DNA of 64,000 bases, taken from Pontederia crassipes (taxonomy: Eukaryota > Streptophyta > Magnoliopsida > Commelinales > Pontederiaceae). The DNA lies in the NCBI GenBank assembly GCA_030549335.1, contig CM060196.1:17070501-17134500 (forward strand), given 5' to 3'. Both the position numbers and the translations under genes were made by a program. How positions within the stretch are numbered: the stretch's first letter is position 1; each line of letters starts with the position of its first letter. Below the pieces are notes generated by a model. That model had not been told where the DNA came from. It did not search any database and was given only the letters and a program-made list of their open reading frames with translations. Below are positions 23,101 through 33,859 of this stretch, in pieces.

Positions 23101-23892
23101 TTCTCACTATCTTGGTTAATTGTCTATTTATATTCCTGCTATTGAAACTGTGACTAAACAAATTTTATGTTCAGATATTCTGAACTCTTTCATAAAAAAA
23201 AAATATTTTGAACTCATTGAAAAACTTTCATAAAAAAGGTCTATTCTGAACTCTCCAAGCCATACCTTGCTGTCAGTTTTTTTCTGACTTTTGTTGTTTG
23301 TTCAGGTCTATGTTGAGCTCAAAGAACATGCGACTTATCTGCATATAATCCTAAACGACCAACGCAAGCGCTTGCAGCAAACAAAGCAGTTGCTCTCAAG
23401 TATTGAAACAAAAGATGCCGCCATTGTTAATCGAATATCACGTGCATGTAAGGTGTATGAGCTTTTGGATCAGCGTTTACAGAATTTTAGAACATTACCT
23501 GCAGCAAACAAAAAACCACTGACCAAAGCGGAACGTGATTTCAAAGCTGAGCTTGGTTCGTCTACATTGTGAAACATATAAACCTGCAGTTCCTCTGCAT
23601 AATTTTTTGACATAATTCCTTTTCATTTGTTGCAGACAGTCATGCGCAAGTTGAGTTGGATGCCTTGCATTCTTCTGTTCGCGCCCTGAGTGCCAGACTA
23701 AAGAGATCGACACAGACTTCAGCAACAAGTGCCTTAAATGCACCCAGACAACCACCAAGGAACAGAAGCAGCGTCTCAGATTCTCAGATGTTGCAGCTGA
23801 AATCATCCCTCGAAAACCTTTCGCTTCTCAACAAGGAGAGCTTGAAGAAGGTAAAAATGATTGAAGATGGGCTGAAGAACCAGGAGAAATAG
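8869..23892 (+). CDS. NUP88: Nuclear pore complex protein NUP88 (MOS7 homologue), 9 exons
   Basis: Exons: 8869-9264, 9908-10056, 10909-11031, 12797-12938, 16968-17029, 21014-21215, 21972-22901, 23306-23555, 23636-23892. Together they give 2511 nt (836 aa) in one unbroken frame, close to Arabidopsis MOS7. The start ATG at 8869 is the first in frame; an upstream TTG extension was not used. The order matches plant NUP88: an N-terminal beta-propeller-like part (WLPLSKHPVF, HVSWHPNSSCHLGILSSD, SFGGQHLWDRF, ILFSDGSIFVLCPVVPFG, AIAWLEATFP), a large central exon (residues 359-668; motifs LRLAIVDLALPK, ENYVEYAHK), and a C-terminal helical/coiled-coil part (KKPLTKAERDF, SLENLSLLNKESLKK). The protein sits on the cytoplasmic side of the nuclear pore and in Arabidopsis restrains export so that defence regulators stay nuclear (family knowledge). 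All introns are GT-AG except intron 6 (21216-21971), which appears to begin with GC. Introns 4 and 5 are about 4 kb each and transposon-filled. Confidence 0.95.
11510..12220. mobile_element. hAT-like MITE remnants in NUP88 intron 3
   Basis: Two short GC-rich blocks (about 11512-11619 and 12045-12218) are separated by AT-rich sequence. The right end at 12218, reverse-complemented, reads TAGGGATGGCAATATTCCCC, which I recall as a common plant hAT-MITE terminus; the block ending near 11619 has the related terminus TAGGAGTGGCACCCG. Both contain GATTCGGG and GGGGCGGGG motifs. Matching left ends and target-site duplications were not found, so these are probably truncated or nested copies. Confidence 0.5.
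13540..13870 (-). mobile_element. LINE zinc-binding (zf-RVT-like) fragment, NUP88 intron 4
   Basis: On the minus strand a short frame contains VVEDLAHLFFQGH followed by TVEVWQ, resembling the HLFFxC...VW pattern of the zinc-binding segment at the end of plant LINE polyproteins. The preceding cysteine pair is replaced and the frame is broken on both sides. I take it as an old LINE remnant lying antisense to NUP88. Confidence 0.45.
14300..15780 (-). other. Coding-like unassigned segments, NUP88 intron 4
   Basis: Several minus-strand frames look more like protein than random AT-rich sequence: about 14500-14660 (contains PSLDAPNHYFSWGV), 14721-14915 (contains MQWAYARDLREGF) and 15336-15590 (contains TLGDKGSTLWNYGG). 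They are interrupted by stops and cannot be joined into one frame by eye. I do not recognise the family; a decayed transposon or a captured gene fragment are both possible. Confidence 0.3.
15985..16590. mobile_element. Possible MITE in NUP88 intron 4
   Basis: The left edge has GGGTGTGTTTGAATG and the right edge, reverse-complemented, has GAATATGTTTGGCAAGTAC, a weak inverted terminal similarity of the kind seen in Tourist/hAT MITEs. Between them lies a very AT-rich core. No target-site duplication could be read, so this is tentative. Confidence 0.3.
18497..18680 (-). mobile_element. RTE-type LINE/SINE 3' end fragment
   Basis: On the minus strand the sequence runs through AGCCCGGATAAAGGAGGAGG and GCCGACCCCACCTAGTGGGA to a terminal (TTG)n run, read on the plus strand as (CAA)n at about 18500. 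I recall this arrangement as the 3' end of plant RTE retrotransposons or SINEs that borrow it. It is 5'-truncated, about 180 bp, and nested inside the hAT-like element. Confidence 0.6.
18925..19045 (-). pseudogene. Unidentified coding-like fragment inside the hAT-like element
   Basis: The minus strand has an open stretch of about 38 codons containing MRGGLSNVGRLGLRLLEDL and TALAAGGSVCAE, ending at a stop. The residue composition is protein-like and unlike the AT-rich surroundings. The opposite strand gives an R/S/P-rich frame that looks like a shadow. I do not recognise the protein. Confidence 0.3.
20126..20165. repeat. (TA)n microsatellite
   Basis: About 20 TA units in a row, inside the hAT-like element, immediately beside the UFD2-like fragment. 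Confidence 0.95.
20219..20473 (-). pseudogene. UFD2-type E4 ubiquitin ligase exon fragment
   Basis: About 85 codons on the minus strand match the middle of plant UFD2/PUB1-type ubiquitin conjugation factor E4. They start LDFKQLTAMHATSEAV, pass through a Ser/Asn-rich linker, and continue FICECFFMTARVLNLG and LMKAISDFKHLSQ. The stretch ends at CAG followed by GTAGAC, a plausible splice donor, so it looks like a genomic exon copied with its intron edge rather than a retrocopy. No neighbouring UFD2 exons or the C-terminal U-box are visible, so it cannot make an E4 enzyme. The frame is still open with no stop. It lies antisense in NUP88 intron 5 and inside the hAT-like element, which suggests capture by that element. 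Confidence 0.75.
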
Positions 23893-25245
23893 CCGATATT
23901 CAAAATATAATGTAACTTCTTGATTTATTATTATTATTATTCGTAGTTGCAAACCAGTTCTGAAATTTAGTGGCCTTTTCATTTGTATCAAACGATCTGC
24001 TTGGTTCACTAAAACATGTTGAAAAGGTCTACAATCTTCATCCACCAAATCGATGAAGATAATGCTCAAGTTGTTTTCTCGCCTGAAATTACTGTAATAA
24101 GTCCTGATTGTTGAGAAGACCTGAATATTCAACATGCAGGCTCAAGCAGGTTTCTCAATTAGACAAAGAAGCCGATTACCATTGGACGCTCAAACACTGA
24201 TTGTCGAGAGAACCATCATGATGTCATTACCAGTCGTTAAACCTCTACTTTTTTAAGTCAAGTATTCAGATTAATTAGAAACTTCTCGTGGATTCCTCCT
24301 GTGTCGCCCTAAACAGTCCATGTAACTTTTTTTAGATTTCTTTTACAGTTTACACCTTGTTTCTTTGCTAGGTTGGACTTCAATGGAATTGTTAGTATTT
24401 ACTTGTGGATTAATGCTCAACAGAAAAGCTTGAGCCTTCTCTAAGAAGTTTATGATTGAGTTATGTTTTCCCCGTGGCCAGTGAAACATCAAAACGACAA
24501 GGTCAAGAAAAGATGAGGGAGAATAGAACAAAAGTGTCGTGGAGTGAAGACAAATGCATCTGTAAAACCCGTTGCTTTGGGCATTGTAACCTTTTTTCTG
24601 TCTTACAGCATTATAATAATTGCACAAATCTTATAGAAAATTGTATAAGCATGCATTTGTCTGTCATCCATTGAAACATTAACGTAAGGTGACAATGTCT
24701 AAGATTAGAATTTTATCTTTTCTAAGTGCAACAATTCTTGTCACTTTTCGTGATCAAAAGACGAAAGAGACGTCCCTGTCCTAAAAGCAAGGTCTCAATT
24801 GTCGACGTCGACAGGTGAAGGAAGCTACAGCAGAGTTTTAATATACTCCACCCTTTGCTTTCTTTTCTTTTTTTTTTGTTTGTTTTTTACTTCTTGCTTT
24901 CTTTTTGAATTCAGTCTACAACTCTGTATGTATAAACTTGCAATGCTGATTAGTCTAACTGATGGAAAAAGTGACGCAGCAATATCACAGTGATGGAAAT
25001 GTTAACCACAAGAATCTGAGTCTCTAGAAGAAAAGAGTGGCTGGCAAATGAGGTTATTACTATTCCAAGATAAACAATTAAAGAGTGACTGGAACGCCAA
25101 ACAAGTAGTAGCAGTAGTAGAAAGACCCCAACTACATGTTTGTGCTGCTGATGATAATAATAATGATGATGATGATAATAGTTGGTTGATTCATTGATTG
25201 CATTGACTCATGAAATTGAGTGAATCATGACAAATTGTCCGTGGC

Positions 25246-25247
25246 TC

Positions 25248-25301
<54 letters not shown>

Positions 25302-25302
25302 T
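25246..25302. repeat. (TA)n microsatellite
   Basis: About 57 bases of near-perfect alternating TA with one GT interruption. Confidence 0.95.
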
Positions 25303-26036
25303 TAAAATTAGTTTTTCATTTGAATTTATACACAATATGTAATTACTTTAACTTTTTCTCATGTTATGGGAATGAATAATGGTAGTTTTAATGTAGTTGT
25401 GCACCTGCGAAGGTCGGTAGTGTTAGAATGGCATCCGACTCTGCACAGTGATTTCAAGTGGAATTCAACAAGTAAAAACCAATTCTAAGATTATCTATGT
25501 AATGAGAAAAATAAGTTCTTGGTGTTGCTTCATTGTTGTCCATATTTCGAAAGCTTTTTAGTACATTTCTTGCAAGTTATATACTATGATATTTGCTGCC
25601 TCCGGAACACGACTAGGATCCAGTAGGAAGTCAAAAGGTGTGGCCAGTTATAGTTGGTGTCATGTATACTAGTCATATGGACCAAAAGACCCATTTGATT
25701 TTGGAAGAAGTCATTGAAAAACATGGATACAGTGTGCATCAGCACATGTCACATGTATGTGTTATTTGGATTGGGCCACGATTGATGTATCCTTTTATCA
25801 TCAAGAGTACTGCTCAGTAACAAGAATTTATTAATTTCGGTATACCTTTAAGCTTTACGTACTACGTTATGGTCTGATCTTTTGTATTTTGTATTCTTCA
25901 AAATATTGAATAATTCAATTCGAAACGATGTTGCTTATTCAAAATCCGAGAAGTTGAAGAGTGATCCTAAATATTTGGTCATATGGAGAGGGAGAACGAG
26001 TTTTTCTCAATTTTCATCTACCAAAAGAATTAGAGT

Positions 26037-26039
<3 letters not shown>

Positions 26040-26091
<52 letters not shown>
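26040..26091. repeat. Compound (TA)n(GA)n microsatellite
   Basis: A TA run of about 30 bases passes directly into a GA run of about 20 bases. Confidence 0.95.
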
Positions 26092-26229
26092 TCATTGTCG
26101 TTGAATAATCTTTATGATTAATAATAATTAATGACATCTTTTATGACTATCAAACAAAGGTTTGTACATTCTATTATTCAATCTATAAGTACAATGTATA
26201 TATAATGTCCCACTAATTTAATGCATGCC

Positions 26230-26935
26230 CTTGAATCATTCTTTTTTTTAGGAAATGCAATTTGTCATCAAAATCGAACACATCTATGCTGTCCGATGTC
26301 ATCCGATGGCCCTTATTTTTTTTTCTTTTTCGTGTCCGTTCGCCTCCTCCCCGTCCGCCTCCATCCGTCCTCCCCGCCCGCCTCTGTCCGCTCCCTCTTC
26401 CCCGTCGCCTCCTCGCCGGTCGTCGGCTGCCGCATCCTCGACCTCACCATCTCCGATTGTTTGTCGCGACACTGCCTCCTCCTTGCTTCGCCCTCGTCCT
26501 CCTCGACACCTCCAACGGTGTCGCTGCCTCCTCCTCCGATTCGCCCTCGCCCTAGCCCTAGCCCTCCTTGGCGCCTCCGACGCCGTCGCCATCGAGATCG
26601 ACACCATCATAGCCCTGTGCCATCGCCTCCTCCACTTCGCCCTTGCCCTCCTCGACGCCTCCAACGCCGTTGCCGCCTCTGCTGCGCCACCGTGCCTCCA
26701 CTTCGCCCTCACCCTCCCTCCAATGTCCGCCCGTTGCGCCGCAGCCGCCGCCTCCATTTCTCCCTCCCCCTCCTCGATGTCTGTCTCTACCACCTCCGTT
26801 CGATCTCGGCCGTCCAAGACACCATCGACGATGAAGATTAAAATGTTAAAAAAAATTTGCACCGTCGGATCTCATCCGACGGCGCGATAATGCTAAGCAG
26901 CCTGCTTAGCACAGCGCCTCTTTCCTCTAGTTTTA
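26230..26935. mobile_element. CT-rich repeat, candidate non-autonomous transposon
   Basis: A block of about 500 bases of cytosine-rich CCTCCTCC/GCCGCC sequence gives long ORFs in all frames that are compositional artefacts. It is bordered by TCATCCGATGGC (about 26298) and, at 26862-26882, the palindrome CCGTCGGAT-CTC-ATCCGACGG. A hairpin follows at 26892-26910 (8-bp stem GCTAAGCA/TGCTTAGC), and then CTAG at 26927-26930 followed by T. The hairpin-then-CTAG order recalls Helitron 3' ends, though the 20-nt gap is longer than usual. A similar layout recurs at 36540-37440. Confidence 0.4.
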
Positions 26936-27673
26936 ATATACCATATGTAACATGTCACCTATGGATGAATTACAATCACTCAACAACAAAATGTTAAGCT
27001 TTTTAAGGGGAAAATGTAATAGACGTGTCTTGAATTAATTTAACATGTATAAATCATGAAAAAAATACTAAATGTATACGAGAATATGGCTTTAATTAGG
27101 CGGGACAAATAAAAAAAATCTTGAGCCCAATTGCATTTACAATATCATGTTGATGGGGACCTTACAAAGGTCACCATAAATAATTCAACTGCACAAATAA
27201 AAAGATATGTATAGATAATATATGGGATCACATCACCATAGTCAATTTCTTAGACCCCCCACGTCTCTTTATTTCATCAAGTTGCACTGGCTCGTTAATT
27301 CGATTACCTAACAACAAACGCTCCAACGATTGGTATATTTTATTTCTTCTATTCTTTTCTTTAGAATTATTGATCTGATGTTATTATTATTTCTCGTCCT
27401 AACTCCTAATTTTTACATGCCAAGGGCCAAAAGGATAATAATCATCAAGACCTCATGCATTAATTGCTAGCCAACAATTAGGTTTCTTCCATGTTTGAGT
27501 TTTATGAAAGATGAACTACGACGATATTTTAGAAAACACTCAATTAGTAGATCTTTTTTTTGATATCATAATGATTAATACTATTTTTTTATCAGTTTTA
27601 ATTGTTGGATAAGTTTACCAAATTTTAACTAATTCAATTTGATAAATGCCATTCAACCTCACGCTCAAGCTGG
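26936..27673. other. AT-rich spacer
   Basis: No gene or recognisable element is seen up to the AATTT target-site duplication of the next retrotransposon. Confidence 0.5.
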
Positions 27674-27678
27674 AATTT

Positions 27679-29418
27679 TGTTGTGAGAAATCTGTGCAGA
27701 TATGGAAAATAGTCGGTATTCATGTTTTAGATACGGATATGTAAAGATCAAATTCCTTTTCGCAGAAATGTAAACAAGTCTTAAATTTATAAATTCAACT
27801 ACACTTATCGTTGATGTATAGGTTGGGGTCGATCCACAGGGAGTAAATTTTAATTGTATTTCACAATACTGCCAAGGGAATATCTAGTGTTGAGAAAATA
27901 CAACAAATAGAATTAATCGATCTAGGAATGAAAATGTGTTTGGTGTTTTTTCGGTTTTGTAATTTGTTTGTAATTTTTGTATTCAACTTAAAGAGAACTT
28001 ACGCAAAGTAAAATTGGAAATAAGTGTCGTTACTAAATCAATAGGTAAAAGCAGAGTGATGAGGGATCATTCTATAAGACTTGGGTTAACAGGTATTGTT
28101 TCCTTAAAGAATACATTCAGACGACGACAAGGGAATATCTAGTGTTGAGAAAATACAACAAATAGAATTAATCGATCTAGGAATGAAAATGTGTTTGGTG
28201 TTTTTTCGGTTTTGTAATTTGTTTGTAATTTTTGTATTCAACTTAAAGAGAACTTACGCAAAGTAAAATTGGAAATAAGTGTTGTTACTAAATCAATAGG
28301 TAAAAGCAGAGGGATGAGGGATCATTCTATAAGACTTGGGTTAACAGGTATTGTTTCCTTAAAGAATACATTCAGATGATGACATTCGGGTGGTATTTTT
28401 CATTTTCATGAAAGATAACCTCTGGTTCTCCTACTCTCGTATTTGAACTGAGTCGATTCATCAACAGGTGACATTAAACTAAGAATTGCAAAAACCCTCT
28501 CTCGAATCGTTCTACATGGAAAAGTAAGAACAGTAATCACAATCCTTCTCCTCTACAGCCATGCTAACTTCTCAGCTCACAGCATGCTATTTATTCGACA
28601 TATGCTCCTTTCTCAGGGAAATCATCGAACGAAGAAGAATTGACCATCATAATGTTTATCAAAATAGCATTTAGATCGAACATCATGAAAACTCATCATC
28701 CGAATCAAGCATAAAACATCAAGCCAAGTCTAAATCCATCGAATAATCCCTCAGCCTCAAGAGCTGATTAGCTAGACATAATAAACTTAAACTTCAAACT
28801 AACAGAAAAGTTAACGTGGTAAGAAATTGTGCGGAAACGAAGGCGTAAGATGAAATGAATGTTCATCCTGCTTGTCTGAATAACTGAAGATGACCTCGCC
28901 TCCATCTTCCCCCAGCTCTCTTCCTAGGCCTCTTGATTCACCTTTCTCCTAGCGGCCCCCTTCTTCTCTTTCAGCTTTTCATTTTAATACCATCTTCCTC
29001 TCTGTTTTCTCCTCCTGATTTTGCCACTTGTCTTCACTAATTCTTCCCATTGTTTGATCTTCGACAGGTGTACATACAAGGATTTGTCCTCTTGATTCTT
29101 TGTGATCGCGTCACATTGTGCATACAGATGCTGCCATCTGTCTTGTGGTCCATATTGGTCTGATTAGGCTGCGCGCTCCCCCCTTTTGCCACGTCTGCTC
29201 GCCTTGCTAATCATCTGATGAGGGTCACCCGCACCTATGTAACAAATATAGTAATTAAAATTAGGCAAAGAGGAGAATATGCAGATATAGTCTGAAAAGG
29301 ATGGCTTGGATTGTTGGGAAAGTGGGATACTTGTACACAATGCGAAACACTTCAATTCATTATCGAGGAAAACGTAGCTCTTTTCCATTTTAAAATAGGT
29401 GTAAAATATAAGCCATCA
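27679..29418 (-). repeat. 3' LTR of the Athila-like element
   Basis: On the plus strand it begins TGTTGTGAGAAATC and ends AAGCCATCA, giving TG...CA. The part 28821-29418 is closely similar to 35890-36495, the surviving part of the 5' LTR. A 255-bp stretch is tandemly duplicated within it. Confidence 0.85.
27873..28382. repeat. 255-bp direct tandem duplication within the LTR
   Basis: Bases 27873-28127 and 28128-28382 are nearly identical. Differences seen by eye are GTCG/GTTG, AGTGATG/AGGGATG and ACGACG/ATGATG. Both copies start CAAGGGAATATCTAG and end near ACATTCAGA. Confidence 0.95.
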
Positions 29419-29435
29419 AAATTCTCCCAAACTTA
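29419..29435 (-). other. Polypurine tract of the Athila-like element
   Basis: Directly beside the 3' LTR the minus strand reads AAGTTTGGGAGAATT, then TGATGG of the LTR. A purine-rich run at this position is the plus-strand primer of LTR retrotransposons. Confidence 0.6.
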
Positions 29436-30726
29436 AATCCTTGCTTGTCCTCAAGCAATAAAGTTAGAGATTTAGGGCATGATATTCAGTAAGAATTAGC
29501 CACACGAGGAAAAGGAAAGTAGCTATGACAACGAGAAACTCCTTATGCATAACAAATTTAGACACCATTTAATCCAATTAATATCATTTAGATTTACTCT
29601 CCAAGTCAAGACACTAAAGAAATGGTTCTAAGGGGGTTTTCATTTCCCCTAATCGCACCCTTTCCAAGATTTCTATATAGATCTCTCTAGTTTAAGTATC
29701 TATTTCATAGTTCAGATATACAGTTGTTCTCACACTTACTGCTTTCACAATTTACTTTCATTTTTTCCTTTTTTTCTTTTTAAACTTCCCCAAACTTAGA
29801 GCAAGAGTAACATTTGGATGAAAATATGCTCAACAACTCTGTAATTATACATAGTGGCCGCGCAGATTCCATGCAGCAGGCTTAAGGATTTTTTAAAAAG
29901 ATTTTTACTCCTCCTGATACTCTTACTTTAAGCTGGGGTAGGGGAATTTTTTTTCTTTTTGCTTAATGCGATTTCAATTCACTTAACTTTTTGGGATTTT
30001 AATATTGCGGTCACTTGTAAATACTTAAAACTAGAGAATCGACAGCATGTTCTGGATGGATAACCATTACTTTGACTAGGTTTGGAGAGTTCTATTTACT
30101 TTTATGATTCTCAATGAAGAGGTGTCTAAATCATGTTATTCATAGGAACTTATGTCAATAGCTATTCAATTCCTCATGCTCTCTAACTATTTCTCAGAGG
30201 ATTTTGCAATTATCCAAGTAATGGAGAAGAAATTTCAAGCAAGCACTTCTGACTAGAAAGGAGTTTACTTTGGTGTATATATAAATTGAGGGGCTATTCT
30301 ATTCATAGGGGGTCAAAATTTCAAAAACCAGATGATGATGCTCACACAAAAGAATGTTATGGTTATTTCAATAAGAGTTTAGGGGCCATACCATTGGCTC
30401 CCCCAAACTTATCACTGGCATTGTCCCTAGGGCCAGGATAAGAATGGGAGAGGCTAGGGACACTAATTGGGGGGCGAAAGGTTGGAGGTCAACAGAACCT
30501 CCAACTTGGTGTTGATATCCTATAAAAGGGCTGTCTGTTTCCTCTGTCTCTTGCGAAGCAACTTGAGCTGGCATATAAAGGATTTCTTCTGTTGGCGTTG
30601 GTGAGCAACTACGGAGCCGATGATTGTCTTCTTGGAACTCATGACTTTCTCATCTTCAGAGACAAGGGGGTGGTGTCTGCACAAGAGGAGATGAGATTAA
30701 TGGCGAAGTAGAACGTTGGGGAGGAC
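29436..30726. other. Untranslated 3' part of the Athila-like element
   Basis: No intact frame is seen between the envelope-position region and the polypurine tract; such long 3' non-coding regions are usual in this lineage. Confidence 0.5.
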
Positions 30727-32144
30727 TTACCTGTGGTTCTTGCTGTGTTCAGTAGTTGGTGATGAGGCGATGTTTTCATTGAACGGTGATGTTGTCGTCA
30801 CTAGTGATGTTTCTGGTGACCTGCAAGCAGAAGTAGTGGGGGCATGCTGAGAATCATGGTCATCAAAATCGTTCAGGGGGCTACTGGTATCGGTGGAAGC
30901 AATCGGAGCTTGGTGAGTTTTAGGGACAGGCATGGCTAGTATCCAGTTGGAGCCAGAGATTATCGAAGTGTGAGAGGGGTTAGGCAAAGTTACCAACTCG
31001 TTGGTGGGAGCGATATGGAGATAGTAGGTGTCCTCGATGCACTTGACCATGCACATATGTGTAAAAGTATGAAGGTTAAGAGTTCCTCGCGCTAGGAAAT
31101 CTAGTTGACTAAAATCCACATTGCAAGCTTCAGCGATTGGTGTGACTAATCCACCTAGGACAATAGGGCCTCGTTCTTGTGTAGTGATACGGGACAAAAA
31201 TTTGAGAAAAATATCACCAATGTCGATGGGGTTACTCGTGAGGAAGGACCAAATGATTAGGAGTTTGGGTTCACGTACCCTAGACTCAGTGTTCCCTCAT
31301 CCTAACAGAGTATTTGCCAAGATGCGATGAAAATATTGAACAATAGGATTGGAAATAGATGTGGACTTGGCTTTGTTGCGGATGAGGGTGTGTTCGCCAG
31401 TGATCGCCATCCATATTTCGTCATAACTGGGGTAGCAAAAGGTGTTGAACAGTAGGGAAGTCCCATGACCTCATAAAAGTGTCGAAATGTCTAGTGAAAG
31501 TTCGAGGTAAAAAGTCGAAAGGTAATCATTTGTTTCTTATGTTCAATGATAATGGAGCTTAAGAACTCCTGGGCTAACTCGGGGTAAGTATGCCAACGAG
31601 AGAAAAAGAACTTTTGTGTGTGAATGCGAGAGGTCAAAAAATCGAAGTCATCATAAAACCCTAGTGTTTCCAAAGTGATAATGTCCAGGTATTTTGTGGC
31701 AGAAAAAGAACGATTGATGAGGTTAAAGTACTTGATCTGTTGTGTATTTGTGCGGAATATGATGCATGTGGGCTTTTTGAGAAGCGGTAGGTTGATGTTA
31801 TTTGGAGTTGATGAACTTGGGGGGCGATGGGGAATTGGCGCGATGGAACGTGCTTTCCTTTTTTGCAATGTGGATGAAGATGGTGTTGTTGTAACTGCGC
31901 ATTGTTTCTTTTTCGTGTCACGCAAGATAGATGCAGAGCTGTGTTCCTTTCCTGTTGAGGGTAGTTGCGGCGGAGGGAATGAAGGATGAACGGAGATGAC
32001 TATGGTAGAGGAAGGAACACCGTTACGTTTGTAGGCGACTTTCTTACGCTTATGGTTCACAGAAGGAAGTTGAAGTGCTGCAACTGGTGGCTCTGGACTT
32101 TCCGATGGGGTGAGGGTAGGTGAAGGAGAGGAACCAAGCTCCAA
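30727..32144 (-). pseudogene. Broken extra ORF in the envelope position of the Athila-like element
   Basis: Two minus-strand frames (32144-31491 and 31197-30727) lie downstream of the integrase. The first starts with a Ser/Pro-rich stretch (GSSPSPTLTPSESPEPPVA) and then has a globular part including TKYLDIITLETLGFYDDFDF and TYPELAQEFLSS. This resembles the plant-specific ATHILA ORF family from memory. The second includes IVLGGLVTPIAEACNVDFS. The frames are separated by frameshifts and stops. There is no clear signal peptide or membrane segment, so calling it an envelope would be unsupported. Confidence 0.5.
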
Positions 32145-32694
32145 AGGATCAGTGGAGGAAGAGTCGTGTGTGTACTAAGGGGTTGGTTTCTTCCTCTTGC
32201 CGGGCGATTTGCCACGCGTAGATACCATGCTCGTCGGAGTGTGGAGGTGGATGCTAAAGAGTAAGAGAAATGGAAAAGAAGGGAAATGTTGGGGAGGTGA
32301 GAAAGTGGAATGAAGTGAGACAATCGGCGTGGGGGTAATGGGACATAGGCTGGAATTGGGCATATGAATCGGCTAGTGACGTGGCACACATGCAAAATTT
32401 GGCCAAAATTGGAAAAACAGGATGAGACATATATGGTAAATTGGATGAGTGCAGAAAAGGGAAAATTTGGATATGGTGGTGTGCTAATTATTTGGCCAAT
32501 GGAGAAAACATAAGAAAGTGGACAAAAAGGAAGAAACAAAGAGTAGATTGCTGGACTGCCTCCCAGTAGCGCTAGCTTTAATGTCATCAGCCAGACAAAG
32601 GCACATCCCATCAAGTAGGGGGTATGTCGGGGGATGTGAGCGTGAGGTTCTCCACCTTTCCTTGAAAATCTTGCGGGGTATAATGCTTCGCACA

Positions 32695-33580
32695 CTACCC
32701 GTTTATTGTGAAATGTTCCCTCCAATCATTCTCTAACTCAATGGCCCCAGAGTCATTAATTCGTGTAATGGTAAAGGGGCCAGACCACCTCGTCTTTAAT
32801 TTTTCAGGGAACATTTTGAATCTATAGTTGAATAGCAATGCTTGATCTCCAACATTGAAATGTCTCCTAAGAAACCTTTTGTCATGCCATCGTTTTGTTT
32901 TCTCTTTATATATGAGAGAATTCTCATAGGTCATAAATCGTAGTTCGTCCAACTCTGATAACTGCAAAGAGCATTGTTCACCTACCGCTTTTATGTTCAT
33001 GTTGATTGATTTAATTGTCCATAATGCTCTGTGCTCGATTTCCACTAGTAAATGGCAGGCTTTTTCATATACCAATCTGTAAGGCGTCTCTCCAAGAGAT
33101 GTTTTGAATGCTGTCCAATAAGCCCACAGTGTGTCATCTAACTTAGATCTTCAGTCCTTCCTATATCGGGAAATTACTTTTTCCAAGATAATCTTGATCT
33201 GTCGATTAAATATTTCCACCTGTCCACAAGTTTGTGGATAATAAGGTGTGAAAATTCTGTGGAGTATGCCATATTTCCTTAGGAGACTCTCGAATTGTCG
33301 TTTAATAAAATATTTCCCCCATCACTAATGACTAATCTTGGCATACCAAAGCGGGGGAAGATAATTTTAGTAAAAAGCTTTTGGACTGAATGAGAATCAC
33401 ATCGTGCAGTGGGAATAGCTTCAACCCATTTAGAAAAGTAGTCTACTGCAACTAGTATGTATTTATAGGGCCCAGAATTTGGAAAGGGGCCCATATAGTA
33501 TATCCCCCATATGTCGAATAATTCTACTGCGAGAATTACATGCAATGACATTTCTTGTCGTCGTCCAATATTCCCCAATC
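32695..33580 (-). pseudogene. Integrase of the Athila-like element, broken
   Basis: The catalytic core at 33578-33279 shows the first Asp in AVDYFSKWVEA and the second in VISDGG, spaced as in retroviral-type integrases; the frame shifts before the catalytic Glu. The C-terminal part lies in a separate frame at 33075-32695 (KRWHDKRFLRRHFNVGDQAL, then the KTRWSGPF motif usual for plant gypsy integrases). The zinc-binding N-terminus is recognisable only as remnants near 33600-33700. Confidence 0.7.
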
Positions 33581-33859
33581 ATTGACAACTGTCGCATGAA
33601 GAAACAAATTGATGAACATCTCGAAAGAGGGTTGGCCAGAAAAACCTAATTAGAGAATATGGGTGGCGGTACGCTGAGTGCCTCCATGGCCACCATAAGT
33701 TGGTGTATGACAAGATTCAATAATGTCTCTAGTTTCCTCGGCTGCTACACACCGACACAACATTCCTTCATAGCATTCTTTAAACAGGAAGGGATCGTCC
33801 CAGTAATAGTGCTTGATGTCTCTGAAGAATTTATTTTTTTCATATCTCGTGAGATCTGG

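Larger units (their letters stand above)
23893..26220. other. NUP88 3' region and AT-rich intergenic spacer
   Basis: The first few hundred bases after the stop are likely NUP88 3' UTR; an (ATT)n run lies at about 23925. The rest is AT-rich with small unsupported ORFs. I see no exon series, tRNA or transposon protein here. Confidence 0.5.

Noticed and set aside
26221-26890. Long overlapping ORFs (up to 211 codons) on both strands
   Set aside because: All come from CT-rich low-complexity DNA; the frames code Pro/Ser/Arg runs and none resembles a domain.
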